Part shown: positions 25,525-34,240 of the stretch, piece by piece | Position numbering within the stretch: the first letter of the stretch is position 1 | Layout of the letters: each line of letters opens with the position of its first letter | DNA from: Ferruginibacter sp. | GTDB taxonomy: Bacteria; Bacteroidota; Bacteroidia; Chitinophagales; Chitinophagaceae | Reading direction: 5' to 3' | Assembly (NCBI GenBank): GCA_014379905.1 | Contig: JACMKX010000100.1 | Location: 1-43,561, forward strand | Length of the DNA stretch: 43,561 nucleotides | Program-made: the position numbers and the translations under genes | Notes under the pieces: model-generated | Told to the model about the DNA's origin: nothing | Database searches by the model: none | Seen by the model: only the letters and a program-made list of their open reading frames with translations

Positions 25525-25532
25525 TATATTTG
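25525..25532 (+). promoter_or_regulatory. -7 box of the arginase-family gene
   Basis: TATATTTG is an exact TAnnTTTG match, with TTTAC at 25504-25508 in the -33 place. The transcript would start about 15 bp before the ATG at 25555. It is divergent from the ccmEF promoter, about 70 bp away. Confidence 0.55.
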
Positions 25533-25554
25533 CAAAAATTTTAAAGGACCCATC

Positions 25555-26601
25555 ATGGCAGATCTTTCCAACTTTGACCCCAATAACGTGGGCAATCCCG
25601 ATAATAATATTTTTGGCCTCCCTGTTACAGAAGAAGATGCAAGACTGGTAATAATACCTATTCCCTGGGAGGTAACAGTGAGTTATAATGCCGGCACGGC
25701 CAGGGCGCCGGAACATATTTTTACGGCGAGTTTACAGGTAGACTTGTTTGATCCCGATTTTCCAAACTTATGGAAGCACGGATACTACATGCGTGCGACA
25801 GATAAAAAAGTGCTGACAAAAAGTGATTACCTGCGCAAGGAAGCGGAATTGTACATCAATTATATTGCCCATGGCGAAATAGTAGATGACAATAAATTCA
25901 TGTGCAAATCGCTGAAAGAAATAAATGCGGGAAGTTTATTTTTAAATGACTGGGTATATTCCCAAACCAAAGAATTGCTGGAGCAGGGCAAACTGGTTGG
26001 CTTGCTGGGCGGCGACCATAGCACACCTTTTGGTTATATAAAAGCTATTGGCGAAAAATATCCTGAATTTGGTATCCTCCAGATTGATGCGCACTGCGAT
26101 CTGCGCAGTGCTTACGAAGGGTTTACCTATTCGCATGCATCTATCATGTACAATGTATTGAACCAGGTGCCTGCTGTAAAAAAACTGGTGCAGGTGGGTA
26201 TCCGTGATTTTTGTGATGAAGAATTAGAGTTGATCCATAACAGTAATGGCCGCATCGTGACTTATTTTGATAAAGTAATTAAAGAAAGGCAATACGAAGG
26301 AGAAACCTGGAAGAATATAGTAGATGATATTGTATCGCAACTGCCGGAACATGTCTTCATCAGTTTTGACATTGATGGCCTGGACCCAAAACTGTGCCCA
26401 CATACAGGTACGCCGGTACAAGGCGGTTTTGAGGCCGAACAAATTTTTTACCTTCTTAAAAAAGTAAAGGATGCAGGTAAAAAAATTATTGGGTTTGATT
26501 TAAACGAAGTAGGGGTTAGCAAAAATGAGTGGGATGAAAATGTGGGCGCAAGGGTATTGTATAAACTATGTAACCTGCTTACTGCATGCAACCAGCAATA
26601 A
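25555..26601 (+). CDS. Arginase/agmatinase/formiminoglutamase-family enzyme
   Basis: 348 residues of the ureohydrolase fold with the two-manganese ligand motifs: LLGGDHSTPFGY (His), LQIDAHCDLRSAYEG (DAHxD) and FISFDIDGLDPKLCPHTGTP (DxDxxDP). The N terminus (FDPNNVGNPDNNIFGLPVTE) is a Bacteroidota-specific form. These enzymes hydrolyse guanidino or formimino groups, giving urea or formamide from arginine, agmatine or related compounds; which one cannot be read from the motifs. A second gene overlaps its last 16 bases. Strong family call, uncertain substrate. Confidence 0.9.
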   Translation: MADLSNFDPNNVGNPDNNIFGLPVTEEDARLVIIPIPWEVTVSYNAGTARAPEHIFTASLQVDLFDPDFPNLWKHGYYMRATDKKVLTKSDYLRKEAELYINYIAHGEIVDDNKFMCKSLKEINAGSLFLNDWVYSQTKELLEQGKLVGLLGGDHSTPFGYIKAIGEKYPEFGILQIDAHCDLRSAYEGFTYSHASIMYNVLNQVPAVKKLVQVGIRDFCDEELELIHNSNGRIVTYFDKVIKERQYEGETWKNIVDDIVSQLPEHVFISFDIDGLDPKLCPHTGTPVQGGFEAEQIFYLLKKVKDAGKKIIGFDLNEVGVSKNEWDENVGARVLYKLCNLLTACNQQ

Positions 26602-27152
26602 AAAATAACTACGAAATAGCTATACCCAATGAAAAAGAGGCCACTTACAGAGTGGTCACTTTTATTATTGCCCTGATCAATGTGCTGGTGTTTGTTTATT
26701 TATATTTCAATGAAACTATCCAGGGGAAACGCATATTTGCTTTGGTAGGTGCTGTGCTGGCCATTATCTCAATTGTTTTTTATTGTATAAAACTCCGGGC
26801 CAAACATCTATCTGACTTTAAAATAGAATATGTTTTTGTTTTATTGTCCCTTGTATGGTTTTTGTATGGAAATTTCTGGCTGGGATTGCTGGTATTTCTT
26901 TTTGCAGTTCTCGGTTTTTATACCAATAAAAAACCGGTTATCATTTTCAGAAAAGACGGGATTAACTATCCTTCTTTTCCACCCAAATTATTTCAATGGT
27001 CAGCTGTAGATTTTGCTATGCTAAAAGATGGGATCCTGACGATTGAAATGAAAGACAATCATCTTTTTCAATTCACGCTTACCAAAGCCGAATATGATAA
27101 ACTGGATGAAATTGGATTCAATAATTTTTGCAAACAATATTGCCGGAATTAG
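26586..27152 (+). CDS. Membrane protein of unknown function
   Basis: 188 residues. It starts inside the last 16 bases of the arginase-family gene, pointing to translational coupling. About four membrane helices in the first 110 residues (VVTFIIALINVLVFVYLYF, IFALVGAVLAIISIVFYCI, YVFVLLSLVWFLYGNFWLGL, GLLVFLFAVLGFYTN) are followed by a soluble, PH-like beta domain (VIIFRKDGINYPSFPPKLFQ, WSAVDFAMLKDGILTIEMKD, HLFQFTLTKAEYDKL). This layout is common in Bacteroidota membrane proteins of unknown role. No known functional motif. Confidence 0.78.
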   Translation: MQPAIKNNYEIAIPNEKEATYRVVTFIIALINVLVFVYLYFNETIQGKRIFALVGAVLAIISIVFYCIKLRAKHLSDFKIEYVFVLLSLVWFLYGNFWLGLLVFLFAVLGFYTNKKPVIIFRKDGINYPSFPPKLFQWSAVDFAMLKDGILTIEMKDNHLFQFTLTKAEYDKLDEIGFNNFCKQYCRN

Positions 27153-27245
27153 CATTGCTTTTAAAATTTTACCAGGGGAAATTGTAACAGATACCGCTTT
27201 CTGTATCACTCCTTAGGGTTTTACAGGATACACCTCATTTTCTTT

Positions 27246-27291
27246 AATAATTTTATCCCTGCGGGGTTAAATCCCAAGGGATAAAATTATT
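27246..27291. repeat. Perfect 14-bp inverted repeat with nested stem
   Basis: AATAATTTTATCCC (27246-27259) is perfectly inverted at 27278-27291, and the spacer contains a smaller GGG/CCC stem (27263-27275). It sits between the membrane protein gene and the radical SAM gene. It could be a terminator for the upstream operon, but it lacks a following T run; an operator is an alternative. The rest of 27153-27428 shows no gene. Confidence 0.5.
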
Positions 27292-27428
27292 ATAATAAAA
27301 ATAATTATGGTGGACGGAAACCTGAAGGGGTGACATGATTTTACAGGTATTTGGCCAATCATGAAATAATGCAGGGTTGGTATCGAAGGTCGGACTCATT
27401 CATACTTAATCAATTCATATTAAAAGTT

Positions 27429-27436
27429 TATTTTTG
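27429..27436 (+). promoter_or_regulatory. -7 box just before the radical SAM gene
   Basis: TATTTTTG matches TAnnTTTG exactly and ends five bases before the ATG at 27442. With the usual spacing, transcription would begin at about the ATG itself, predicting a leaderless or nearly leaderless mRNA. Confidence 0.5.
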
Positions 27437-27441
27437 CCGCT

Positions 27442-28743
27442 ATGCAAGTACTCACTCAATCACCTTTTATTTTATATTCAGACGGTGCAGGTAATATTTT
27501 TGAAGATACCAGCCTTTATGTAACCGGCAGGAGTGGCTGGGATGCGGTACCTATCCCGGAAGATGAATGGATTGCATTACCGGAAGGCGGCCAGTTGTAC
27601 GAATTGCCGGGAAGGAGAGGAATAGGAATTGATGTGGAAACCGGCGATATGCGGATATGTGAATTGGGCTGGGCAGTGGCTGCATTTATTCCGCCCGCTC
27701 ATACCGGCTTATATATGGCTGCTTATGAAACCAAACAGGATGCACCCACCTTACCCTTATTTTGTTATACAGCTGCAGGATGGTTGAACGAGCAGATCTA
27801 CGTACCTGCAGTAAGAATAGAGAAAGACATACGCCAGGAAAATGCCGGTTATGATGAGGAAGAAATTGAAAACGGTGCTGCCCATTTATTGGAAGCATAC
27901 CCGCACAACAGGCTGGTAAAACATTTGATGGAAAATTGTTGCATGACTTACACCTGCCCTGCAGCACGAAATCTTTCTTTGGGAAGATGGGAATGTCCCG
28001 TGCCCATTTCACCTGCATGCAATGCCAATTGCATTGGTTGTATAAGTTTTCAACCGGTAGAAGAAACAATTGTAAGTACGCAGGATAGGTTGACTTTTAA
28101 ACCAACAGCCGAAGAGATCGTGGAATTTACAGTGCCGCACCTGCAAACCGCTCCTTTTCCTTTAGTGAGTTTTGGACAAGGATGCGAAGGCGAACCGCTG
28201 CTCATGTGGGAAACGATAAGGGAATCAATTATTGAAATAAGAAAACATACCAACAAGGGCAGCATAAATATTAATACAAACGGTAGTAAGCCGGACGCTG
28301 TAAAAGCCTTGTGTGAAGTGGGTTTGAATAGTATCCGCGTCAGCACCAACGCTGCACGTGAGCATATTTACCTTCCTTACTACCGTCCCAATAATTATAC
28401 ATTTGGCGATATTATTGAAAGTTTGAAAATAGTAAGAAGTTACGGAGGCTGGACAAGCATTAACTATTTTGTTTTTCCCGGTATGACAGACAGCATCGAA
28501 GAATATGAAGCGTTAAGAAAACTTATTCGTGAAACAGATCTTTGCATGATCCAATGGCGCAATTTTAATATTGACCCCGACTGGTATCTTGCTAAAATTG
28601 GGGTTACCGATACCGGCGAATGTATGGGCGTTAAGCAAATGCAGGAACTAATAAGAGAAGAATTCCCAGGTCTTAAATTCGGTTATTTTAATCCGTCAAT
28701 GGAAAGAATTAAAGGAAACTTTGAAGAAGATTTTGCGCACTAA
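27442..28743 (+). CDS. Radical SAM protein of unknown function
   Basis: 433 residues. Cys193, Cys197 and Cys200 (PACNANCIGCISFQ) form the CxxxCxxC site for the [4Fe-4S] cluster that splits S-adenosylmethionine. SFGQGCEGEPLLMWETI fits the SAM-binding GGE-type region, and INTNGSKPDAVKALCEVGLN is typical of the barrel. The N-terminal 160 residues form an extra domain with no recognised family, and Cys166, Cys167, Cys172 and Cys185 just before the core could hold a second cluster. No peptide precursor, carrier or partner enzyme lies beside it. The reaction cannot be named. It ends overlapping the convergent gene by four bases. Confidence 0.85.
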   Translation: MQVLTQSPFILYSDGAGNIFEDTSLYVTGRSGWDAVPIPEDEWIALPEGGQLYELPGRRGIGIDVETGDMRICELGWAVAAFIPPAHTGLYMAAYETKQDAPTLPLFCYTAAGWLNEQIYVPAVRIEKDIRQENAGYDEEEIENGAAHLLEAYPHNRLVKHLMENCCMTYTCPAARNLSLGRWECPVPISPACNANCIGCISFQPVEETIVSTQDRLTFKPTAEEIVEFTVPHLQTAPFPLVSFGQGCEGEPLLMWETIRESIIEIRKHTNKGSININTNGSKPDAVKALCEVGLNSIRVSTNAAREHIYLPYYRPNNYTFGDIIESLKIVRSYGGWTSINYFVFPGMTDSIEEYEALRKLIRETDLCMIQWRNFNIDPDWYLAKIGVTDTGECMGVKQMQELIREEFPGLKFGYFNPSMERIKGNFEEDFAH

Positions 28744-29579
28744 TAAGTGTAAAACATTTTGAGGTATAAACTATGCGAGGTTGACTCTTCCCAGGCCCGG
28801 TAATCCCTTGTGCGGTAGAGATAATTACCTTCCTCTGTACCAATATAAGCCAACGAACAACTGCCATTGTTTTTACTGTTGCAACTAATCGTTTCAAGAC
28901 TTACAAATACATACCTGCTCTTTTTGATAATTATATTTTTATCAGTGAGGTCAAATTCTGCAAACCTGTCATCGAATGAGCTTTTATGAATTTCAATGGT
29001 AAGACTATCCCTTAACAGGTCCATATCGGGAAGACCATTTTTGAGATCCCTGATATGTAACCTTACGATGCAGGTATCGCATTGATTGTTTGCTTTAAAA
29101 CGAACTTTTTCCACTTTAAAATCATCACTTCTTACATTGATGATTCTCCCGATTTCTCCTCCTCCCTTCCTCGTGTTCCAGCCCCTGAAATACCCGGTTA
29201 CCTCCGAAACCGAGCCTTCAGAACTATGGTTTTTATAAGCTTTTACGACTACGTCTTCCAGGTTTTTTGAATCTTCTGCAAGAAAATAATCCTTAAGCAA
29301 AAAAGCATCGGAGACAGGTATTTTTATAGTGGAATAACCTACCGAAGAAATTACCAGGGTATCCGTTTTTTTTAACTTGGCTGCAGAAATTTCAAAGTGC
29401 CCTTTTTTGTCGGATAAAGAACCGATGTTCTTTTTCTTAATACTAACACTAACGTTTTGTAAGGGCTTATTATTCCTGCGGTCAAAAATATTTCCACCAA
29501 GGGATGTTTGGGCACGGACGCTAAAGGCAATTGATATAAAAGAGATTATTAATAAGAAACGCTGCAAACCTATTTTCAT
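28740..29579 (-). CDS. Secreted CarboxypepD_reg-like domain protein
   Basis: 279 residues from the ATG at 29577-29579, which gives a signal peptide (FLLIISFISIAFSVRAQ); the upstream ATG is less suitable. Residues about 22-105 form a carboxypeptidase-D regulatory-like beta sandwich: GNIFDRRNNKPLQNVSVSIK, NIGSLSDKKGHFEISAAKLK and LVISSVGYSTIKIPV, the same fold as the N-terminal plug extension of SusC-type receptors. There is no receptor barrel after it; the second half (about 130-279) is a beta-rich domain of unknown type with four Cys. It probably acts in the periplasm or on the surface. Confidence 0.8.
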   Translation of the reverse strand: MKIGLQRFLLIISFISIAFSVRAQTSLGGNIFDRRNNKPLQNVSVSIKKKNIGSLSDKKGHFEISAAKLKKTDTLVISSVGYSTIKIPVSDAFLLKDYFLAEDSKNLEDVVVKAYKNHSSEGSVSEVTGYFRGWNTRKGGGEIGRIINVRSDDFKVEKVRFKANNQCDTCIVRLHIRDLKNGLPDMDLLRDSLTIEIHKSSFDDRFAEFDLTDKNIIIKKSRYVFVSLETISCNSKNNGSCSLAYIGTEEGNYLYRTRDYRAWEESTSHSLYLKMFYTY

Positions 29580-29662
29580 ACTGAGAATGATGTATTTTAA
29601 AAAGACAATCCACAAATTACTAAATAGCAGCTGTTTTAAAAAACCGTTTGTAACAATAACAA

Positions 29663-31225
29663 TTATTTATATTCTCCGAAAACACTTCGCAAAGCATCCG
29701 AAATCTCCCCCAGGGAGCAATAATTTTCCACTGCTTCCACTACGGTGGGCAGCAGATTTTCATTTCCCTTTGCAGCGTTGGTAAGTTTATCGAGGCTATC
29801 CCTTACTTTGTTGTTATCTCTCCTGTTTTTAAGGTCGGCAAGTTTTGCCGATTGTATCTTACCAATGCTGTCATCTATCTTAAAGGAAGGCGGGTTGCTT
29901 GTTTCTGCAGTCTGAAATTTATTAACACCCACAATGATCTTGTCGCCCTTTTCAATATTTTTTTGATACTCATACGCACTTGCAGCAATTTCATCCTGTA
30001 TAAATCCCTGCTCAATGGCAGCAACACTTCCGCCCATGGCATCAATTTTTTCAATTAAGGCCCAGGCGGCATTCTCCACTTCGGCTGTCAGGGCTTCCAC
30101 ATAATAACTTCCTGCCAAAGGGTCTGCTGTATCCGGCACACCACTTTCATAAGCCACTAATTGCTGTGTTCTCAACGCAATCTTAGCAGCCTCTTCTGTT
30201 GGCAGGCTAAGCGCTTCATCGTAACCGTTGGTATGGAGGGATTGAGTGCCACCCATGACTGCCGCCAGTGTTTGAATGGTAACACGGCTGATATTATTGA
30301 GGGGTTGCTGTGCTGTTAATGTGCTGCCGCCGGTTTGTGTATGAAAGCGCAACATCATTGCTTTTTCATCCGTTGCACCCAGGCCTTTCATGATGGTTGC
30401 CCACATTTTGCGGGCTGCACGGAACTTGGCAACTTCTTCAAATAAATTATTATGCGCATTAAAGAAGAAGGATAATCGTTTACCAAATACATCAATGTCA
30501 AGTCCTTTTTTTAAAGCAGCTTCAACATATGCTTTTCCGTTGCTGAGTGTGAATGCAATTTCCTGTACAGCCGTACTGCCGGCTTCCCGGATATGATAGC
30601 CTGATATTGAAATCGTATTCCACTTGGGAACTTCTTTACTGCACCATTCAAAAATATCTGTAATAATGCGCATACTGGGTTGGGGAGGATATATATAAGT
30701 ACCCCGTGCTGCATATTCTTTTAAAATGTCATTTTGTATAGTGCCATTCAATTTGGTAAGATCGGCACCCTGCTTTTTCGCTAATGCTACATAAAATGCC
30801 AGCAATATAAACCCGGTTGCATTAATGGTCATAGACGTGGAAACATCTTCTAATTTTATTCCGTCAAATAAACGCTCCATATCTTCCAGGCTGTCTATTG
30901 CAACACCCACTTTTCCTACTTCACCTTCGGCCAGTACGTGGTCACTGTCGTAACCTATCTGCGTTGGCAGATCAAAAGCCACGCTTAAGCCACTTACACC
31001 CTGGCTTAATAAATAGTGATATCTTTTATTGCTTTCTTCTGCGGTAGAAAAACCTGCATACTGCCTCATGGTCCATAGCCTGCCACGATACATAGTGGAC
31101 TGAACACCCCGGGTATACGGGAAATCGCCCGGTTGCGGAATATTACCCTGCGGTACGTCGGCAATAGTATAAACAGGTTTTATTTCGATGCCGGAATCAT
31201 TCAGCAATTTTTTTTCAGATGACAT
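29663..31225 (-). CDS. Methylmalonyl-CoA mutase family catalytic chain, without B12-binding domain
   Basis: 520 residues making up the TIM-barrel substrate domain of B12-dependent acyl-CoA mutases. [20 protein letters not shown] is the acyl-CoA entry motif with the Tyr of [21 protein letters not shown] and [18 protein letters not shown] carry the Arg and His typical of methylmalonyl-CoA mutase; [20 protein letters not shown] is also conserved. The C-terminal cobalamin-binding domain (DxHxxG) is absent, so it must take B12 from a separate subunit. It interconverts succinyl-CoA and methylmalonyl-CoA in propionate metabolism, or acts on a related acyl-CoA. The gene follows the small membrane-protein gene at 31346 by 120 bp. 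Confidence 0.9.
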   Translation of the reverse strand: MSSEKKLLNDSGIEIKPVYTIADVPQGNIPQPGDFPYTRGVQSTMYRGRLWTMRQYAGFSTAEESNKRYHYLLSQGVSGLSVAFDLPTQIGYDSDHVLAEGEVGKVGVAIDSLEDMERLFDGIKLEDVSTSMTINATGFILLAFYVALAKKQGADLTKLNGTIQNDILKEYAARGTYIYPPQPSMRIITDIFEWCSKEVPKWNTISISGYHIREAGSTAVQEIAFTLSNGKAYVEAALKKGLDIDVFGKRLSFFFNAHNNLFEEVAKFRAARKMWATIMKGLGATDEKAMMLRFHTQTGGSTLTAQQPLNNISRVTIQTLAAVMGGTQSLHTNGYDEALSLPTEEAAKIALRTQQLVAYESGVPDTADPLAGSYYVEALTAEVENAAWALIEKIDAMGGSVAAIEQGFIQDEIAASAYEYQKNIEKGDKIIVGVNKFQTAETSNPPSFKIDDSIGKIQSAKLADLKNRRDNNKVRDSLDKLTNAAKGNENLLPTVVEAVENYCSLGEISDALRSVFGEYK

Positions 31226-31345
31226 ATGGCTTGTTTTTAGGTGGATGCAGCAGGATAGGAAACCGATTCTTGATACAAGATACCGGCAGAGGCCTGCAAA
31301 ATTGAAAAGTTGTTTAATTCTTCAGGGTGTGCCAGCATCCGGTAT

Positions 31346-31882
31346 CTATTTCGCCCGATCCAGTACTTTTTTTGCCTCGTAACTGATGGCTTCCAGTATA
31401 ACGGTATTGAGTTCAGCATTCTTAGTCATGCTATATTCCAGTATATTTTTACTCAGGTCCAAAGCGCCTGCTGTGTGTGGTAAGGCTGCGGCCAGCTGGT
31501 TTATTATATAAATGTTCTGATCCCTTAATTTAGTAATCGCATTCCATACTTCTTTACTTACATATATCTGCTGACTAACGTTATACTCGTATTCAGATTT
31601 TAGCGTTTCTACCATTACCCTGTGCATGGCAGCAGCACTATCGCCAAAGCTATCAAGGGAGAGGCGGCTCACCAGGTTTTTTAAACCAGCTCTTTCAGTA
31701 TACAATGTGAGGCGTTCGTAGGCCTGCAGCCTTAATTTGAGCGCTTCGTTGGTAATGCCGGTGCGTTCCCGTATTTCATCTTTCATCCCCTTAAATTCTG
31801 CTAATAGCCAGGCCAGGCATATAAAAGCAAGAAATACACCGCCAATTGCCAAACCAAAAGCTGTCACTTCCAATAAATACAT
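31346..31882 (-). CDS. Conserved membrane-anchored protein of unknown function
   Basis: 178 residues with one N-terminal membrane helix (VTAFGLAIGGVFLAFICLAW) and a long helical cytoplasmic part: ELKLRLQAYERL-like segment (ALKLRLQAYERLTLYTERAG), NVSQQIYVSKEVWNAITKLR and NIYIINQLAAALPHTA. I recognise it only as a Bacteroidota-type conserved hypothetical. It has its own -7 box (31900-31907, minus strand) and precedes the mutase gene. Confidence 0.8.
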   Translation of the reverse strand: MYLLEVTAFGLAIGGVFLAFICLAWLLAEFKGMKDEIRERTGITNEALKLRLQAYERLTLYTERAGLKNLVSRLSLDSFGDSAAAMHRVMVETLKSEYEYNVSQQIYVSKEVWNAITKLRDQNIYIINQLAAALPHTAGALDLSKNILEYSMTKNAELNTVILEAISYEAKKVLDRAK

Positions 31883-31899
31883 AATAATTGTTTAGGCTG

Positions 31900-31907
31900 C
31901 AAAAATA
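31900..31907 (-). promoter_or_regulatory. -7 box for the membrane-anchored protein gene
   Basis: The minus strand reads TATTTTTG, an exact TAnnTTTG match, 18 bp before the ATG at 31882, so the leader is about ten bases. It is divergent from the IscA-type promoter at 31953-31981. Confidence 0.5.
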
Positions 31908-31952
31908 GCTACAAAGCACCATAAAATTCCTGCTTTCGCAAACACAGAATGA

Positions 31953-31981
31953 TTGCTTCTTTTTAAATGGCTGTATTTTTG
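31953..31981 (+). promoter_or_regulatory. Consensus promoter of the IscA-type gene
   Basis: TTG at 31953-31955 and TATTTTTG at 31974-31981 are spaced as in the Bacteroidota -33/-7 consensus. Transcription would start near 31988, about 11 bases before the ATG at 31999. Confidence 0.6.
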
Positions 31982-31998
31982 CATAAACCGATTTGATT

Positions 31999-32343
31999 AT
32001 GGAAACAACATTAAAAGCTCCTGTAAGTTTTACGACAGCAGCTATTGCCGAGGTAAAAAGACTAATGAATGAACCTGGGTTTAACAAAGCCCAACAACTC
32101 AGGGTAGGTGTTAAGGGTGGAGGCTGTAGCGGCATGACGTACGTACTCAACTTTGACGATAACACGGATAAGGATGAAACTTTTGAAATTGATTCCATTT
32201 TATGTATAATCGATCGGTCTCATAACCTTTACCTTGCAGGAATGCAGATAGATTGGCAGGGGGGATTAAATTCCCGCGGATTTACTTTTAACAATCCCAA
32301 TGCAAGCAGTACCTGTGGTTGCGGAACTTCTTTTGCGGTTTAA
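31999..32343 (+). CDS. Iron-sulfur cluster assembly accessory protein (IscA/SufA/ErpA type)
   Basis: 114 residues from the ATG at 31999. The A-type carrier signature is present: one Cys in GVKGGGCSGMTYVLNF and two in STCGCGTSFAV near the C terminus, plus SRGFTFNNPNAS before it. These proteins hold and pass on Fe-S clusters to target apoproteins in the cytoplasm. No other isc or suf gene is beside it, so which of the three types it is cannot be settled. Confidence 0.93.
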   Translation: METTLKAPVSFTTAAIAEVKRLMNEPGFNKAQQLRVGVKGGGCSGMTYVLNFDDNTDKDETFEIDSILCIIDRSHNLYLAGMQIDWQGGLNSRGFTFNNPNASSTCGCGTSFAV

Positions 32344-32533
32344 GCTTTTCTTCAACGCAGAGGTTATGAGAAAAGTTGATCCCGCAGAGCGTGCAGACAG
32401 CAATCAGCGAAACTTATTCCCTCTTTTTCGCTGCGATGAAATCCTCTTACTGGCAATTCCTGCCCGGTTAATTAATATATTGCCCCGTACTTGAAATAAA
32501 TAATACATTTGGTTAGAAACATTTTTTTACCAG

Positions 32534-33169
32534 ATGTATTTGTACTTAAAGCGGGTTACCAACATCATCTTACTTATTGCGCTTGCCTTTTTTTTCTTCC
32601 TGATGGGAGAGATAACAACCCGGTATTTTCCTTTTAGTACTACCGCTTCCTTTTTGCAGATCAAACAAACAGAAGTAGCAACCTTACCCTGGTACCTTCC
32701 TGTTTTTTACACGCATGTGTACACCTCCATGTTCTGCCTGCTGGCCGGGTTTACGCAATTCAACAGGAACATCTTAAAAAAACAAAAAACAGTTCACAGA
32801 ACAGCGGGCTATTTATATATCATATCGGTGCTTATATTTTCTGCGCCTACAGGCTTTTTTATGGGACTTTATGCAAATGGCGGGATAGCAGCCATTAGTT
32901 TTTTTGTAACCCTGGCTACTTTATGGTGGTACTTTACATGGAGAGCCTATACTTGCGCCAGGCAGAAAAATTTTATTGCGCACCGCAATTTTATGATCCG
33001 GAGTTTTGCGCTGGCACTCTCAGCCATCACCCTCAGGATATGGAAAGTAGTATTGGTTCATTTTTTTGAACCTGCACCAATGGATCTTTATATTGTAATT
33101 TCAGGATTGGGATGGATCCCCAATTTATTAATAGCAGAATATATTATTCACAAACAAACTGTAAAATGA
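32534..33169 (+). CDS. DUF2306 membrane protein
   Basis: 211 residues with about six membrane helices. Conserved-looking features are HVYTSMFCLLAGFTQF, the VHRTAGYLYIISVLIFSAPT segment, AHRNFMIRSFALALSAITLR and the final PMDLYIVISGLGWIPNLLIA; the His, Arg and Tyr positions match the DUF2306 family of Bacteroidota. Function not known. Its stop overlaps the next start (ATGA at 33166-33169), so the two genes are translationally coupled. Confidence 0.82.
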   Translation: MYLYLKRVTNIILLIALAFFFFLMGEITTRYFPFSTTASFLQIKQTEVATLPWYLPVFYTHVYTSMFCLLAGFTQFNRNILKKQKTVHRTAGYLYIISVLIFSAPTGFFMGLYANGGIAAISFFVTLATLWWYFTWRAYTCARQKNFIAHRNFMIRSFALALSAITLRIWKVVLVHFFEPAPMDLYIVISGLGWIPNLLIAEYIIHKQTVK

Positions 33170-34077
33170 AAAAAATACACTTCGTTTTAATTCCGGTCAT
33201 TGTATTGTTTTCCTGTAAAGGAAAAAATGCCAGCCATTCATCCCAACTTATTGCCCCGGCTGATACCTCAGTGTCTGCTGCACCCTCAATAGCTAAAGAA
33301 TTAAATACCGATCTCTACGGCAATTGGGTAGGGGACTTCGAGGTTATAGAAGCCGACTTTGAAAAACTGAAAGGACAAACCATCAGCAGACTCAATATTG
33401 TTATCAAGCAAATTACAGATAGCGGCGTTATTGCGCAGAGCGTAGTGAACGGTAACAGCAGGCTTATGCGGGGTACTATGACGCAAAGCGATGGCAAATA
33501 TGTTTTTGTAATGGATGAACCCGGCGATAACAAATACGACGGGAGATTCAATTTTACCATCAATGGAGATACCTTGGCCGGCAAATGGCAGCCGTATGAT
33601 ACAATGCTGGCAACCAAAACATCGGAATTCCATTTAACGAAAAAACCTTTTGTTTACAACGCTAATGTGATGTTACCAAAAGAATGGGAATACGTGGACT
33701 ATGTAAACTCAAAGGAGCGAAAAGAGTCTTACAAAGATGAGCAATCCGGCGTAGTGGATACCTTTATCAATACCGTTTACCGGGCAGCTTCTGAAAAAGT
33801 GTACCAGGTAAATTCTTCGAAGCAGGCATTAAAAGAAAGGGATGTAAAGAATTTGCGCAGGCTCGACCTCCAGATATTACGCAATACCATTTTTGCCCGC
33901 CATGGCTACACATTTAAAAGCAGGGCAGTGCGCCAGTTCTTCGACCAGGTAGATTGGTATGTTCCGGTGTCGGATAATGTAGAAGCAGCTCTTTCTGCTG
34001 TTGAAAAAGAAAACATTGCATTGCTGGACAGGTTTGAAAAATATGCGAAGGATAATTATGATACGTTTGGGAGGTGA
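33166..34077 (+). CDS. YARHG-domain lipoprotein
   Basis: 303 residues from the ATG at 33166-33168, which overlaps the previous stop and gives a lipoprotein signal (MKKIHFVLIPVIVLFSC). The N-terminal half is a beta-rich domain of unknown type (NWVGDFEVIEADFEKLKG ... GDTLAGKWQPYD). The C-terminal part (about 215-300) is a YARHG domain: LRRLDLQILRNTIFARHGYT followed by FFDQVDWYVPV, the usual R-N-x-I-F-A-R-H-G-Y core. YARHG domains are extracellular and may bind peptidoglycan or another wall component; this is not established. Confidence 0.88.
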   Translation: MKKIHFVLIPVIVLFSCKGKNASHSSQLIAPADTSVSAAPSIAKELNTDLYGNWVGDFEVIEADFEKLKGQTISRLNIVIKQITDSGVIAQSVVNGNSRLMRGTMTQSDGKYVFVMDEPGDNKYDGRFNFTINGDTLAGKWQPYDTMLATKTSEFHLTKKPFVYNANVMLPKEWEYVDYVNSKERKESYKDEQSGVVDTFINTVYRAASEKVYQVNSSKQALKERDVKNLRRLDLQILRNTIFARHGYTFKSRAVRQFFDQVDWYVPVSDNVEAALSAVEKENIALLDRFEKYAKDNYDTFGR

Positions 34078-34185
34078 AGTTATTAAATAGTCAAAGTCAA
34101 ATGCCAATAATTATCAGCCATTTAAAAGTCGATAGTCATTCCCATATTGACCAGTGACTTCTGACAATCGACTATCTTATGCTAA

Positions 34186-34224
34186 AATTGAAAAACCCAT
34201 CGCTCAACGATGGGTTTTTCAATT
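34186..34224. terminator. Bidirectional terminator between the YARHG gene and secDF
   Basis: AATTGAAAAACCCATCG (34186-34202) is perfectly inverted at 34208-34224, a 17-bp stem with a 5-nt loop and A/T runs at both ends. It serves the plus-strand YARHG operon and the minus-strand secDF gene, which end on either side. Confidence 0.85.
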
Positions 34225-34240
34225 ATCTGTAAGCTTCGAT

